From Methylohalomonas sp034521715 (lineage in GTDB: Bacteria > Pseudomonadota > Gammaproteobacteria > Methylohalomonadales > Methylohalomonadaceae): 64,000 bases of DNA. The stretch spans positions 186,001 through 250,000 of the forward strand of contig JAXHLY010000001.1 in NCBI GenBank assembly GCA_034521715.1, given 5' to 3'. Under the pieces are notes generated by a model that was not told the origin of the DNA, searched no databases, and saw nothing but the letters and a program-made list of their open reading frames with translations. Positions 1 to 9,319 of the stretch are shown here, piece after piece (position 1 is the first letter of the stretch; each line of letters begins with the position of its first letter). The position numbers and the translations under genes were made by a program.

Positions 1-71
1 CGGCTATCGATCATGCCGGTGACGAAAAGACAGTGGGAGTATATAGAGAGGCTAGGGACCAGGGACTAGCC

Positions 72-1598
72 CTAAGCAAGAAACATCTCGTATGCCGGGT
101 TCCCTGTTTCTTCCCAGTAAAGGATATCCAGCTTGTCGAGGAAGCGCTGAAACTGTTCCCGCTCTCCGGGCGGCACCTGGATGCCGACCAGCACACGTGC
201 GTAGGCGGCGCCATGATTGCGGTAATGGAACAGGCTGATATTCCAGCCCTCATCCATTTCCGACAGAAAACGCAATAAAGCGCCGGAGCGTTCGGGAAAC
301 TCGAACCGGTAGAGCATTTCGTTTTCCGCCTGCGGCGCATGGCCGCCGACCATGTGGCGGACATGCATCTTGGCAAGTTCGTTACGGCTCATGTCGACTA
401 CCTGGAAACCCTTTTCCTGCAGTTGTGCAATCAGGGCATCCTTCTCCTCGACACCATGGCGAAGCTGTATGCCGGCAAACACGTGTGCCTCATCGTGATC
501 GGAATAGCGGTAATTGAATTCCGTAATCTGGCGCGCGCCGATGGCCTGGCAGAACTCGCGGAAACTCCCGGGACGCTCGGGGATCGTGGCACCTATCAAC
601 GCCTCGCGATGTTCGCCCAGCTCGGCCAGTTCGGCGATATGGCGCAGGCGATCGAAATTGACGTTGGCGCCGCTGAAGACGGCAACCAGTTCCTGGTTCC
701 GGGTATTGTGACACTCGACGTACTGTTTCAGTCCGGCCAGCGCCAGCGCGCCCGCCGGCTCGGCGATGGATCGGGTATCCTCGAAGATATCCTTGATCGC
801 GGCGCAGATCCTCGTCGGTATTGACCAGCAGGATCTCGTCGACCAGCTCGCGCGCGATGCGGAACGGCTCCTCGCCGGCCTGGCGTACGGCGGCACCATC
901 GGCAAAGATGCCGATTCGATCCAGACGCACCCGCTCGCCGGCCTCGAGGGCGGCACGCATGCTCGGCGCCTCATCCGGCTCGACACCGATGATGCGGATA
1001 TCGGGGCGCACGGCCTTGACATAGACGGCGATGCCGGCGATCAGACCGCCACCGCCGACCGGCACGAATATGATATCCGGCTGGCCGTGATGCTGGGCCA
1101 GGATCTCGACGCCGACCGTGGCCTGCCCGGCGATGGTCAGCGGATGGTCATAGGGGGAATATAGGTCCTGCCTTCCTCGGCCGCGATGTGCATGGCATGA
1201 TCGAAGGCCTCGTCATAGTTATTGCCATGCAATACGGCAGTGCCGCCGAGGCGCCTGACCGCCTCAATCTTGATCTCCGGCGTTGTCTTCGGCATGACGA
1301 TGACAGCATCGATCCCGAGACGCTGCGACGCCAGTGCCACGCCCTGGGCATGGTTGCCTGCCGAGGCCGCGATAACACCTCGTTTGCGTTCCTCCAGCGA
1401 CAGTGAGGCGATCAGGTTATAGGCACCGCGCAGCTTGTAGGAAAAAACCGGCTGCTGGTCCTCGCGTTTCAGCCAGACATGATTGTCCAGGCGCCTGGAC
1501 AATGCCGGGGCGTAATCCAGCGCGGTTTCGCGGGCGACGTCGTAAACGCGCGCGCGGGCGTCGTCAATCAGGGCTTTGTATTCGTCGAACATCGGCAT
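72..1598 (-). CDS. ilvA: Biosynthetic threonine dehydratase IlvA (frame broken twice)
   Basis: Cytoplasmic PLP enzyme that deaminates threonine to 2-oxobutanoate, the first step of isoleucine synthesis. The N-terminal part shows the PLP lysine in SYKLRG (about residue 55) and ASAGNHAQG; the phosphate-binding loop VGGGGLIAG follows; the C-terminal third has the ACT-like regulatory halves typical of the isoleucine-inhibited biosynthetic form (SGANVNF, FEFPERSGALLRFL). Total length of about 509 residues matches E. coli IlvA (514). The frame changes near 1150, where a run of five C is one base short of Pro-Pro-Tyr-Asp, and near 812, where one base too many follows NTDE. Both losses sit between conserved segments, so sequencing error is likelier than decay. 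It diverges from rpiA. Confidence 0.9.
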
Positions 1599-1648
1599 AA
1601 GATAACATTATTGGTGCAGCGAATAGTCACCCTCCACCGTGGGACGGT

Positions 1649-2302
1649 ATGTCAAAAGAACAACAAAAACGGGCTGCTGCCGAGGCAGCACTCGAATATG
1701 TCGAGGAGGATGCAGTTGTAGGCGTGGGTACCGGCAGTACGGTGAACCATTTCATCGAGGCGCTGGCGGGTATCAGGCATCTCATTGACGGTGCGGTTGC
1801 CAGTTCAGAGGCCACGGAAGCGCGCCTGCGCCAACATAATATTCCTGTCGTCGAGCTCAACAGCGTTGATGAGGTGCCGGTCTACATCGATGGCGCCGAT
1901 GAGGCCACCAGCCACAGGCAACTGACCAAGGGCGGAGGCGGCGCGCTGACGCGCGAGAAAATCGTCGCCGCGGCAAGCCGGAAATTCGTCTGTATCATTG
2001 ACGATTCCAAGCTCGTCGATACCCTCGGCGGCTTTCCCATACCCGTGGAAGTCATCCCCATGGCGCAGAGCTATGTCGGCCGGCAGATTGCCAGGCTGGG
2101 CGGACAGCCCGAGCTGCGCGCCGGCTTTACGACCGACAACGGCAATATCATTATTGACATCCACAATATGAAAGTCTTGGACGCAGTCCGGATTGAACAT
2201 ACACTGAACAATATCGCCGGTATTGTCTGTAACGGAATCTTTGCCGACCGGGCTGCCGATGTGTTGCTGGTGGCCGACACCGGGGGTATTAAAACTATCT
2301 GA
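1649..2302 (+). CDS. rpiA: Ribose-5-phosphate isomerase A
   Basis: Interconverts ribose 5-phosphate and ribulose 5-phosphate in the pentose phosphate pathway and, in autotrophs, the Calvin cycle. The 217-residue length equals the family norm (E. coli 219). GTGST near residues 27-31 forms the phosphate loop; DGADE at 81-85, Lys94 in KGGGG and Glu103 fall at the same numbers as the catalytic Asp81, Asp84, Lys94 and Glu103 of the E. coli enzyme. The frame is intact. It is transcribed away from ilvA across a gap of about 50 bases that must hold both promoters. Confidence 0.96.
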   Translation: MSKEQQKRAAAEAALEYVEEDAVVGVGTGSTVNHFIEALAGIRHLIDGAVASSEATEARLRQHNIPVVELNSVDEVPVYIDGADEATSHRQLTKGGGGALTREKIVAAASRKFVCIIDDSKLVDTLGGFPIPVEVIPMAQSYVGRQIARLGGQPELRAGFTTDNGNIIIDIHNMKVLDAVRIEHTLNNIAGIVCNGIFADRAADVLLVADTGGIKTI

Positions 2303-2450
2303 GGAGAACCGGAGATATTCAGCCGGGCTTTTATAATATATTAATAACAGGGGATTTTTTGGCAGGCCCCGGAGTACGGGACAACAGGCCCCTCAGGGCA
2401 TGAATTCTGCATGAAATTCCATTTGGGTCACTGTGATTGGGGGAAACGCC

Positions 2451-2606
2451 ATGCCAGACTGGCTTTTTTATACACTTTACGGCGGTGCGCTGGGCATACT
2501 CGTTCTGCATTTTACCGGCTGGCTGGAGCGCCACGACATGTCCTGGCTGATGTACGTCGCCGTGGTATGCGTGTTTTCCGCTGTTGCCGGCGAGGCATTG
2601 CTATAG
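2451..2606 (+). CDS. 51-residue two-helix membrane micro-protein
   Basis: A short reading frame starting with ATG and preceded by a G-rich Shine-Dalgarno-like stretch (2438-2444). The predicted product has two hydrophobic stretches, about residues 4-24 (LFYTLYGGALGILVLHFTGW) and 32-51 (WLMYVAVVCVFSAVAGEALL), joined by a short charged loop WLERHD, so a helical hairpin in the inner membrane is likely. It ends 24 bases before dtd and may share its transcript. I do not recognise a family. The ribosome-binding site, bias to membrane residues and fit between rpiA and dtd support a real gene, but chance cannot be excluded at this size. Confidence 0.5.
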   Translation: MPDWLFYTLYGGALGILVLHFTGWLERHDMSWLMYVAVVCVFSAVAGEALL

Positions 2607-2630
2607 CCCGCCGGTTCCTTCTGCTGACTG

Positions 2631-3086
2631 ATGATTGGCCTGTTACAAAGGGTCACTGAAGCCAGGGTCGACACGGGAAACGAATGCCTGGGGGCGATCA
2701 ACACCGGCCTGCTGGTTTTGATCGGTGTGGAAAAAAACGATACCGAGGCCGAGGCTGACCGGCTTGTCGAACGCCTGCTGACCTACCGTGTTTTCCCCGA
2801 CGCCGACGGTAAAATGAATCTGAGCCTGAGCGATATCCACGGTGGCCTGCTGCTGGTACCCCAGTTCACCCTGGCGGCCGACACCGGCAAGGGCACACGT
2901 CCGGGCTTCTCGACGGCCGCGCCGCCCGAAACCGGCGAAAAGCTGTTCGACCACCTGCTCGCCCGGGCCCGTACCGCTGATCATGCCGTTCAGGTCGAGG
3001 CCGGCCGGTTCGGCGCCGACATGCAGGTCACTCTCACCAACAACGGGCCGGTCACCTTCTGGCTGCGGGTGCCGCCACGCACATAG
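2631..3086 (+). CDS. dtd: D-aminoacyl-tRNA deacylase
   Basis: Hydrolyses D-aminoacyl-tRNA (and glycyl-tRNA-Ala), a proofreading step outside the ribosome. The 151 residues cover the whole DTD fold. PQFTLAAD near residue 75 corresponds to the family SQFTL motif, here with Pro in place of the usual Ser, and NNGPVTFWL at the C terminus contains the Gly-Pro cross-subunit motif with the conserved Thr. The start MIGLLQRVTEA aligns with the usual MIALIQRV. Intact frame. It follows the small membrane protein and ends before a non-coding gap shared with the convergent hemF. Confidence 0.95.
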   Translation: MIGLLQRVTEARVDTGNECLGAINTGLLVLIGVEKNDTEAEADRLVERLLTYRVFPDADGKMNLSLSDIHGGLLLVPQFTLAADTGKGTRPGFSTAAPPETGEKLFDHLLARARTADHAVQVEAGRFGADMQVTLTNNGPVTFWLRVPPRT

Positions 3087-3251
3087 CGCGGTGACGCGTT
3101 ATTCGTACCTCGTTTCTCGAAAAAACTTCCTGGTCAAGCCGGCGCGATGGGAGCCGATTACAATCGGCGATTTATTGAATCGCGGATTAAAATCCGCTCC
3201 TGCAATATCGGGAACTTTCGGGTGCCTCTATCCAGGGCGACTAGCGACGCG

Positions 3252-4188
3252 TTATGTGTCGCCCAGCCAATCCCGCGGCTGCAAAAATTTCTCGTATAAC
3301 TCCGCCTCCGGTGTCCCGGGCTCCGGCTGCCAGTCATAGTCCCAGCGCGCCAGTGGCGGCAGTGACATCAGTATCGATTCGGTACGCCCGCCCGACTGCA
3401 GGCCGAACAGCGTGCCACGGTCATATACCAGGTTGAATTCCACATAGCGGCCACGGCGATAGAGCTGGAACTGCCGCTGGTCGTCGGAATAAGGCGTGTC
3501 CTTGCGGCGCATGACAATCGGCAGATAGGCCGGCAGATAATGATCACCGACACTGCGCATGAATTCGAAACAGCGGTCAAAGGGCCACTCATTCAGATCG
3601 TCAAAAAACAGGCCGCCAATGCCGCGCGGTTCATCGCGGTGCCTGATATAAAAATATTCATCGCACCACTGCTTGTAACGCGGATAGATATCCTCGCCAA
3701 AAGGTACGCAGGCCTGACGCGCGGTTTCATGCCAGTGCCTGGCATCTTCCTCAAAACCGTAATAAGGGGTCAGATCAAGGCCACCACCGAACCACCAGAC
3801 CGGGTCGGTACCAGAACGCGTGGCGATGAAAAACCGCACATTGGCATGCGAGGTCGGCACGAACGGATTGGCGGGGTGTATGACCAGCGACACGCCCATC
3901 GCCTCGAAGGCGCGATCCGCCAGTTCGGGACGGCTCGGCGGTAGCCGAGGCCGGCAACGATTGGCCCATGACATGCGAGAAATTGACGCCGGCCTTTTCA
4001 AACACACGGCCCGCGGTAAACACGCGGCTGATACCACCACCGCCCTTGGCCCGCTCCCACTCGTCACGGCACTGCCCGACATCGGGATCGATCTCGATCA
4101 TGGCATCGCACATCCTTGTCTGCAGGTCCAGCAGATAGTCGCGCACGGCGCTGCCGTCAACGGTTTCAGGGTTCCTATCTGTACTCAT
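3252..4188 (-). CDS. hemF: Oxygen-dependent coproporphyrinogen III oxidase (frame broken once)
   Basis: Aerobic decarboxylation of coproporphyrinogen III to protoporphyrinogen IX in haem synthesis. Conserved blocks are seen in order: the N-terminal KGGGGISRVF, then VRFFIATRSG, WWFGGGLDLTPYY, YIRHRDEPRGIGGLFFDD, the RRGRYVEFNLVYDRGT segment and the ending PRDWL. About 311 residues, near the E. coli length of 299. The frame shifts once near 3940, between the N-terminal ...LPASATA and SRPELADRAFEAMG; everything on either side is conserved, so an indel error is the simplest reading. It diverges from hisB. Confidence 0.93.
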
Positions 4189-4339
4189 ACCGGTCTCGAT
4201 CTTTAGGCTTTTTGTTTTATGCAGGCATTCAAAAGGTTATGCTATGGCGCCTGACTGGCTGCCGGTGGTGGCATTATGCCGTCCGCGCCGTCGCCACGTC
4301 AGCCAAAAATGACCTAACCCTGCGAAATATCAAGCATTC

Positions 4340-4933
4340 ATGACAAACAGGAAAAGCACAATCGAGCGCAAGACCAGGGAAACCCGGGTCAAGGTCAGCA
4401 TTGACCTCGACGGCAGCGGCCGGTCACAGCTCGACCTTGGCGTGCCGTTTCTCGAACACATGCTCGATCAGATTGCCCGTCACGGCATGATCGACATGGA
4501 CGTCGAGGCCAAGGGCGACCTGGAAATCGATGCCCATCACACCATTGAAGACGTGGGCATCACGCTCGGCCAGGCATTGGCCAAGGCCCTCGGTGACAAG
4601 AAAGGCATCCGCCGTTACGGTCATGCCTATGTGCCGCTGGACGAGGCGCTGTCACGCGTCGTGGTCGACTGTTCCGGCCGGCCCGGTCTGGAATACCACG
4701 CCGACTATCCACGCGCCCGCATCGGCGATTTCGATGTCGACCTGATCCGTGAATTTTTCCAGGGCCTGGTCAATCACGCCCTGCTGACGCTGCACATCGA
4801 CAACATTCGCGGCCGCAACGCGCACCACATCAGTGAAACGATCTTCAAGGCCTTCGGCCGTGCACTGCGCAGCGCCGTCGAGGAAGACCCGCGCATGGCC
4901 GGTGAGACGCCCTCGACCAAGGGTTCGCTTTGA
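4340..4933 (+). CDS. hisB: Imidazoleglycerol-phosphate dehydratase
   Basis: Sixth step of histidine synthesis: removes water from imidazoleglycerol phosphate to give imidazole acetol phosphate. The manganese-binding repeats DAHHTIEDVG (about residues 64-73) and NAHHISE (about 158-164) are both complete. At 197 residues this is the monofunctional enzyme, without the N-terminal histidinol-phosphatase domain found in enteric bacteria. hisH follows 270 bases downstream on the same strand, separated by a perfect hairpin repeat. Confidence 0.96.
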   Translation: MTNRKSTIERKTRETRVKVSIDLDGSGRSQLDLGVPFLEHMLDQIARHGMIDMDVEAKGDLEIDAHHTIEDVGITLGQALAKALGDKKGIRRYGHAYVPLDEALSRVVVDCSGRPGLEYHADYPRARIGDFDVDLIREFFQGLVNHALLTLHIDNIRGRNAHHISETIFKAFGRALRSAVEEDPRMAGETPSTKGSL

Positions 4934-5063
4934 TTCATGGGCAAGGGCTTCTGGCCCTTGCCACATTCAGCACCAAGTTTTTATTGGATGTAGATCCGTG
5001 GTCCCGCGGTGGATTTAAACTCTCGTAACGCAAGAAGCTTTCTGTTTCCGGCCTGTTGGCCGG

Positions 5064-5097
5064 GTCCATTTCTTTTGCGCGGCCAAAAGAAATGGAC
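5064..5097. repeat. Perfect 14-bp hairpin between hisB and hisH
   Basis: Arms GTCCATTTCTTTTG (5064-5077) and CAAAAGAAATGGAC (5084-5097) are exact reverse complements around the six-base loop CGCGGC. It lies mid-way in the 270-base gap between hisB and hisH, without a following T-run, so it looks like an intergenic palindromic repeat, not a classical terminator. It may still influence hisB-hisH read-through. Confidence 0.7.
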
Positions 5098-5203
5098 GAA
5101 AGAAAATGCCGCCCGAAGTGCCGCGCCCGCAGGGCGTGGAAACAAGAAGCTGATAAGTACCAGATAACAATTTGATTCTCGATCGATAGGTATCAAACAA
5201 ACC

Positions 5204-5863
5204 ATGTCTACAGTAGCTGTACTCGATTACGGCACCAGCAACCTGCGCTCGGTCGCCAAGGCGCTGGAACACATTGCCGGCAAGAACAAGCGCATTGTCG
5301 TCACCGACGACGCCGGGGTGATTCGCTCGGCCGAGCGGCTGGTGTTCCCCGGCCAGGGTGCGATCGGCCAATGCATGGCGAGCCTGCGCGACACCGGCCT
5401 GGCCGATATCGTCCGCGAAAGCATAGGCACGAAACCTTTCCTGGGGATCTGTCTCGGCCTGCAGAGCCTGATGAGCGACAGCGAGGAAGACGGCGGGCAA
5501 CAGGGACTTGGCCTCATCGCCGGTCACGTACACCGGTTTCCGGAACCACCGGCCGGCAGTGGCATGAAAATTCCGCACATGGGCTGGAACCGCGTCCGCC
5601 AGCTGCAGCCGCACCCGTTATGGCAGGGTATCGATGACGGGGCACGGTTCTATTTCGTGCACAGCTACTACGTCATGCCGGATGACCCCAGGGATATTGC
5701 CGGCAGTTGCGAGTATATCGTCGAGTTTGCGGCCGCCGTGTCCCGCGATAATCTTTTCGCCACACAGTTCCACCCTGAGAAAAGCCAGAAGGACGGACTG
5801 AAACTGCTTGAGAGCTTCTCGCCTGGGATGGTGGCGCCTGAAGCAGGAGTGGTGACAGCATAG
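5204..5863 (+). CDS. hisH: Imidazole glycerol phosphate synthase, glutaminase subunit
   Basis: Class I glutamine amidotransferase that feeds ammonia to HisF for ring closure to imidazoleglycerol phosphate and AICAR. LDYGTSNLRSV starts the domain; the nucleophile Cys sits in GICLGLQ and the His-Glu pair in FHPEKSQ. The 219-residue length slightly exceeds the norm because about a dozen residues (PGMVAPEAGVVTA) follow the usual end. hisA and hisF, which normally follow hisH, are absent here: an IS30-type element begins about 40 bases after the stop codon. The protein itself appears complete. Confidence 0.95.
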   Translation: MSTVAVLDYGTSNLRSVAKALEHIAGKNKRIVVTDDAGVIRSAERLVFPGQGAIGQCMASLRDTGLADIVRESIGTKPFLGICLGLQSLMSDSEEDGGQQGLGLIAGHVHRFPEPPAGSGMKIPHMGWNRVRQLQPHPLWQGIDDGARFYFVHSYYVMPDDPRDIAGSCEYIVEFAAAVSRDNLFATQFHPEKSQKDGLKLLESFSPGMVAPEAGVVTA

Positions 5864-5906
5864 TGCCGGATTACACTGGTACGAACTAATCTATCTGGAA
5901 ACGTAG

Positions 5907-6964
5907 ATTCAATTCTGAAGTGCAACGTTTATGTTGAAGAACACTTCATGTGGTGTTCTGTAACCTAGAGTCTTTCTGGGCCGATGGTTGAGTTTATTCA
6001 TGACCCGGTTGACCTGTTTCTTCGTGATGGTACTGAAGTTCATCTTTTTCGGGAAGTACTGGCGTATGAGGCCATTGATGTTTTCGTTGAGTCCGCGCTC
6101 CCAGGAGGCATAGGGATGGGCAAAGTAAAAGCCGGCTTTCAGTTCGCGGGCAATGGCCTCATGCTCGCCGAACTCCTTGCCATTGTCCGAGGTGATCGTA
6201 TGAACCGGTCGTCTCAGCGACTGCAGCAGATGGATAATCGCTTTGCGTACGGCCGAGGCAGTCCGTCTTCCGACATGGGCGATCAGGGTATACATGGATT
6301 TGCGCTCGGTCAGCGTGACCAGTGCCTGCTGGTGTCCTTTGCCGATGACGGTGTCGACTTCCCAATCGCCGATACGGATCTTGCGGTCGACAATTGCCGG
6401 GCGCTGGTCGATGGAAACCGTATTTTTCAGCTGACCACGGCGGCTGTAGCAGCCATAGCGCTTCTTGCGCTGGCGCTGGCAGCGCAGGTGCCGGTACAGG
6501 TCGCCGCCTGAGGCCTTGTCATGCAGCACATACTGGTAAATCCACTCGTGACTCAGGCGGATACCCTGCCGGCAACGCAGGGCGTCACTGACTTGCTCGG
6601 GACTCCACTCATCCCGCAGCCAGCGCTCCACCTGGCGCCAGACACGGGCGGGGACACGCGGCTGATGACTGTTCTGGCGGCGCAACCAGGACAATTGCTG
6701 GGCCTGGCGCGGCCGGTAACCTCGCAGGCCGCGATTGCGGCGCAGCTCACGGCTGACGGTCGATTTATGAACCCCGACTACCTCGGCGATCTCTGTTTGA
6801 TTATGACCAGCTTTCATCAATGCTTGAATCTGGTAACGTTGGTGCTCGGTGAGCTGCGTGTAGTGTCTCATCTGTGCCTCTCATTCTTGGCGGAACGAAA
6901 GGCTCCGATGCTACCGCAGCTCGCCTCCTATTCCGACTCGATGAGTTGCACTTAGAAATTGAAT
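5907..6964. mobile_element. IS30-family insertion sequence
   Basis: About 1.06 kb bounded by imperfect inverted repeats at 5907-5926 (ATTCAATTCTGAAGTGCAAC) and 6945-6964 (reverse complement ATTCAATTTCTAAGTGCAAC), 17 of 20 bases identical. One transposase fills nearly all of it, its stop codon lying inside the left repeat, as in IS30 elements. Similarity continues a few bases outward (CGT before each repeat), and AAA on both outer sides could be a 3-bp target duplication, but this is weak. It separates hisH from whatever followed it. Confidence 0.85.
5909..6871 (-). CDS. IS30-family transposase
   Basis: A 320-residue DDE transposase. The N-terminal third has the helix-turn-helix HNQTEIAEVVGVHKSTVSRE typical of IS30 and a basic RRNRGLRGYRP stretch after it. 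The catalytic acidic residues can be placed in IGDWEVDTVIGKG (first D), ITSDNGKEF (second D) and NENINGLIRQYFPK (E), in the IS30 spacing. The frame is intact and the element still has its end repeats, so it may be mobile. Nearby genes have indels but this one does not. Confidence 0.95.
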   Translation of the reverse strand: MRHYTQLTEHQRYQIQALMKAGHNQTEIAEVVGVHKSTVSRELRRNRGLRGYRPRQAQQLSWLRRQNSHQPRVPARVWRQVERWLRDEWSPEQVSDALRCRQGIRLSHEWIYQYVLHDKASGGDLYRHLRCQRQRKKRYGCYSRRGQLKNTVSIDQRPAIVDRKIRIGDWEVDTVIGKGHQQALVTLTERKSMYTLIAHVGRRTASAVRKAIIHLLQSLRRPVHTITSDNGKEFGEHEAIARELKAGFYFAHPYASWERGLNENINGLIRQYFPKKMNFSTITKKQVNRVMNKLNHRPRKTLGYRTPHEVFFNINVALQN

Positions 6965-6976
6965 TCACGAAACGAA

Positions 6977-7221
6977 ACAGTCCGCGAATGAACGCAAAAA
7001 GACGCGAATAGTTTAAACGTCATTCCGGCCGAAAAGCCGGCATGACGTAGAAGATCCCTGCTTTCGCTGGAATGACGGTTAAAGACAATTCACGCAGCAA
7101 GCTGCGCTCCTGCCGCTTGCCGGGATACTCTCAGGCCGGAATGACCGGGAATTGATCCCTGTCATTCCGAACGAATGTGAGAAATCTGTTTCGCGCATAT
7201 TCGCGTTCATTCGCGGACCGT
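6977..7221. repeat. Paired inverted repeat element, copy 1
   Basis: Left end ACAGTCCGCGAATGAACGC (from 6977) and right end GCGTTCATTCGCGGACCGT (to 7221) are near-perfect inverted copies; inside each arm the GCRAAT/NAAC unit repeats with a period of 10 to 12 bases. The interior (7019-7188) carries pieces of a second family beginning GTCATTCC. The same paired ends occur at 10612-10803 and 28573-28717. No gene is present in this interval. Confidence 0.7.
7019..7188. repeat. GTCATTCCGAACGAA-type dispersed repeat, nested
   Basis: Several partial units: GTCATTCCGGCCGAAAAGCC running into GGCATGAC (7019-7046, itself a palindrome), TGGAATGAC near 7069, and GTCATTCCGAACGAATGTG followed by AGAAATC (7160-7187). 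The same family occurs four times around 60849-61087. It lies wholly inside the paired-repeat element that surrounds it. No coding potential. Confidence 0.6.
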
Positions 7222-7295
7222 ATTAACAACACGAGATACGATTGTTATTCGCGGACAAACCAATCAACACGACTTACGCTTGTTACCATCACATC

Positions 7296-7649
7296 TTAAA
7301 AAGTGATCGGCTTGCAATCCTCTCTCGACACATGGGCATGAAAATCGTTCATGCCTGCCATCCTGCAAGCCGCCACCAGCATGTCTTCGCGAATGCCCCG
7401 CGCCTCGGCACAGGGCTTGCAGACCAGCACCTCGGCATTGTCGTTTGCGAGTACTTCCTCGAACTTCGGTGGCGGCCCGAACGGCACCATTTTTTCATGT
7501 ACATCCTCAACGGCAATACTGACGGCATCATGAAACAGCATAATCATCACGGTATCCCCGGCCTGCAGCGCGGATGCCGCAAAGATAAAGGGTAACGATG
7601 CCCTGGTGGTATCAGTCGGGCCCCAGGTGGCGGAAATGGCATAGTGCAT
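7296..7649 (-). CDS. DsrE/DsrF-like family protein
   Basis: A 117-residue protein of the DsrE fold: an alternating beta-alpha pattern starting MHYAISATWGPTDTTRASLPF, then a hydrophobic strand (DTVMIMLFHDAV), and a pair of cysteines in VCKPCAEARGI, the position where DsrE-type proteins carry the sulfur-relay cysteine. Members of this family pass sulfane sulfur in sulfur oxidation or tRNA thiolation, but many single-gene members have no known role. No dsr or tus partner is nearby, so the specific job is open. Cytoplasmic; intact frame. Confidence 0.8.
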   Translation of the reverse strand: MHYAISATWGPTDTTRASLPFIFAASALQAGDTVMIMLFHDAVSIAVEDVHEKMVPFGPPPKFEEVLANDNAEVLVCKPCAEARGIREDMLVAACRMAGMNDFHAHVSREDCKPITF

Positions 7650-7688
7650 GGTTCATCTCCTGATAAAATATTTGCATGGAGTGTACGC

Positions 7689-9274
7689 TTATATTGCAGA
7701 ATCAGGCGGCATAAGGCCCAGACTGTTCGCCAGTTCCCTGGCATCGAGCGGTTGCTCGGTATCCAGCTCAACCAGAAAAGCCTGTTCCGACTCGGTCAGA
7801 TCGTCCGCTGATGACAGCTGGCGATCCAGTACCGTGGTATCCGCTTCCGAGGCATCATGGCCCTCCTGCTGGCGGGCGCCAATCCGCTGCCGCAACACGG
7901 CCTCCGGCGTCTGGCAGTCAAGAATCGTGAACGGCACGTGGAGTGACTGCGCCAGATTGCGAAACCGCAATCGCTGATCGGCTTTCAGGAAGGTGGCATC
8001 CACAATCACGGGCAGTCCCGCCTTGACAACCGACTGCGCGCACTGGGCCAGCCGTTCATAGGTCTGTTCGGTATGTGAGGGATCGTACAGGCCCTGGCCG
8101 ATGCCGCTGTGACTGCGCTCGGAGGCGGACAGGCCCTCGAGGCGCTTGCGCTCGATATCGGAGCGTATACGCACGGCCCCGGTTACGGGAATCAGCTTTT
8201 CGGTGATCGTTGTCTTGCCGGAACCCGAGAAGCCGCGGGTGATCACGAGTCCGGGCGCGTTGCTGCCTGACTCGATATAACGATGGGCCAGCCTGATATG
8301 ATTGCCAAAACGCCTCCATACAAAGTCATCATCAGTATCTTGATCGGCACGCAGGTAAGCGATCTTGGCGCGCACCATGGAACGGTAAACCCGGAAAAGC
8401 CGCAGTAATGACAGGCCATCATAGTCACCACCGGCCTCCAGGTAGGCATTGAGAAACACCCGCCCGAGATCGGAATGACCGCGCATATCCAGGTCCATTA
8501 GCAGGAAGGCGATCTCGCTCATGACATCGATCCAGCGGAACTCTTCATTGAACTCGATGCAGTCGAACACCTGTATGCGATCATTCAGCCGGATCATATT
8601 GGTGACATGCATATCACCATGACATTCGCGCACGCGGCCACTATTGTGACGTTCGCCAATCTTCTCTTCACAGCGATCAAGCTCCTGGCCGATCCATTGG
8701 CTGAGCTCTTCCAGCCCGGCACTCAGATCCGGTTCCGGCAGTCCCTTGCCGATCGTCCTGAAATTATCCAGGCACTGCCTGCGCACTTCTGCAGCAGTAC
8801 CATACGGGCTGTCCGCTGACGCGACGTCCGCACTCTCGTGAAATGATGCGATTGTACGTGCCAGCTCGGCAAATTCATCATAATCGATACTGTCTGTTGC
8901 CAGCACATGTTCGAGTTCCGCCGAACGCGGGAACTGGCGCATCCTGACGCAGTATTCAATGGCGGGTTCCGTGTTCAGTTGCGGGATTCGATACTGCCAC
9001 CGACCGTTATAACTTCGAGATACAGCTCCGGTGCCAGACGCCTGTTGAGCCGCAGTTCTTCTTCACAGTAAAACCTGCGTTTATCCAGTTCGGTGAAATC
9101 GACGAAGCCCAGATCAACGGGCTTTTTGAATTTATAGGCGTAATCACCCGTCAGCAGCACAATGGATATGTGCGTTTCGATGGTTTCAAAACGACTGACA
9201 TCATGATCGAAACAAACGGGATCCTGCAGGGCATTGACTACCTGCCGGAGCTGCTCCAGTGGTTCCTGGCTCAT
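7689..9274 (-). CDS. Two-domain protein: APH-like kinase plus P-loop kinase (frame broken once)
   Basis: About 527 residues. The N-terminal two thirds resemble an aminoglycoside-phosphotransferase-like fold: HGDMHVTNM matches the Brenner HGDxxxxN catalytic motif and FDCIEFNEEF the metal-binding D. The C-terminal part is a P-loop kinase with Walker A GFSGSGKTT and a following SDIERKR, similar to gluconate-kinase/zeta-type ATPases. Such fused proteins are widespread and uncharacterised; substrate unknown. The frame changes near 8985, after GGSIES, and resumes as PQLNTEPAIEYC, so an indel error is likely. It lies between the DsrE-like gene and purD on the same strand. Confidence 0.82.
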
Positions 9275-9319
9275 TGATACCTGTATGGGATGGATTGCAG
9301 AACAGCAGACCAGTGAGTA

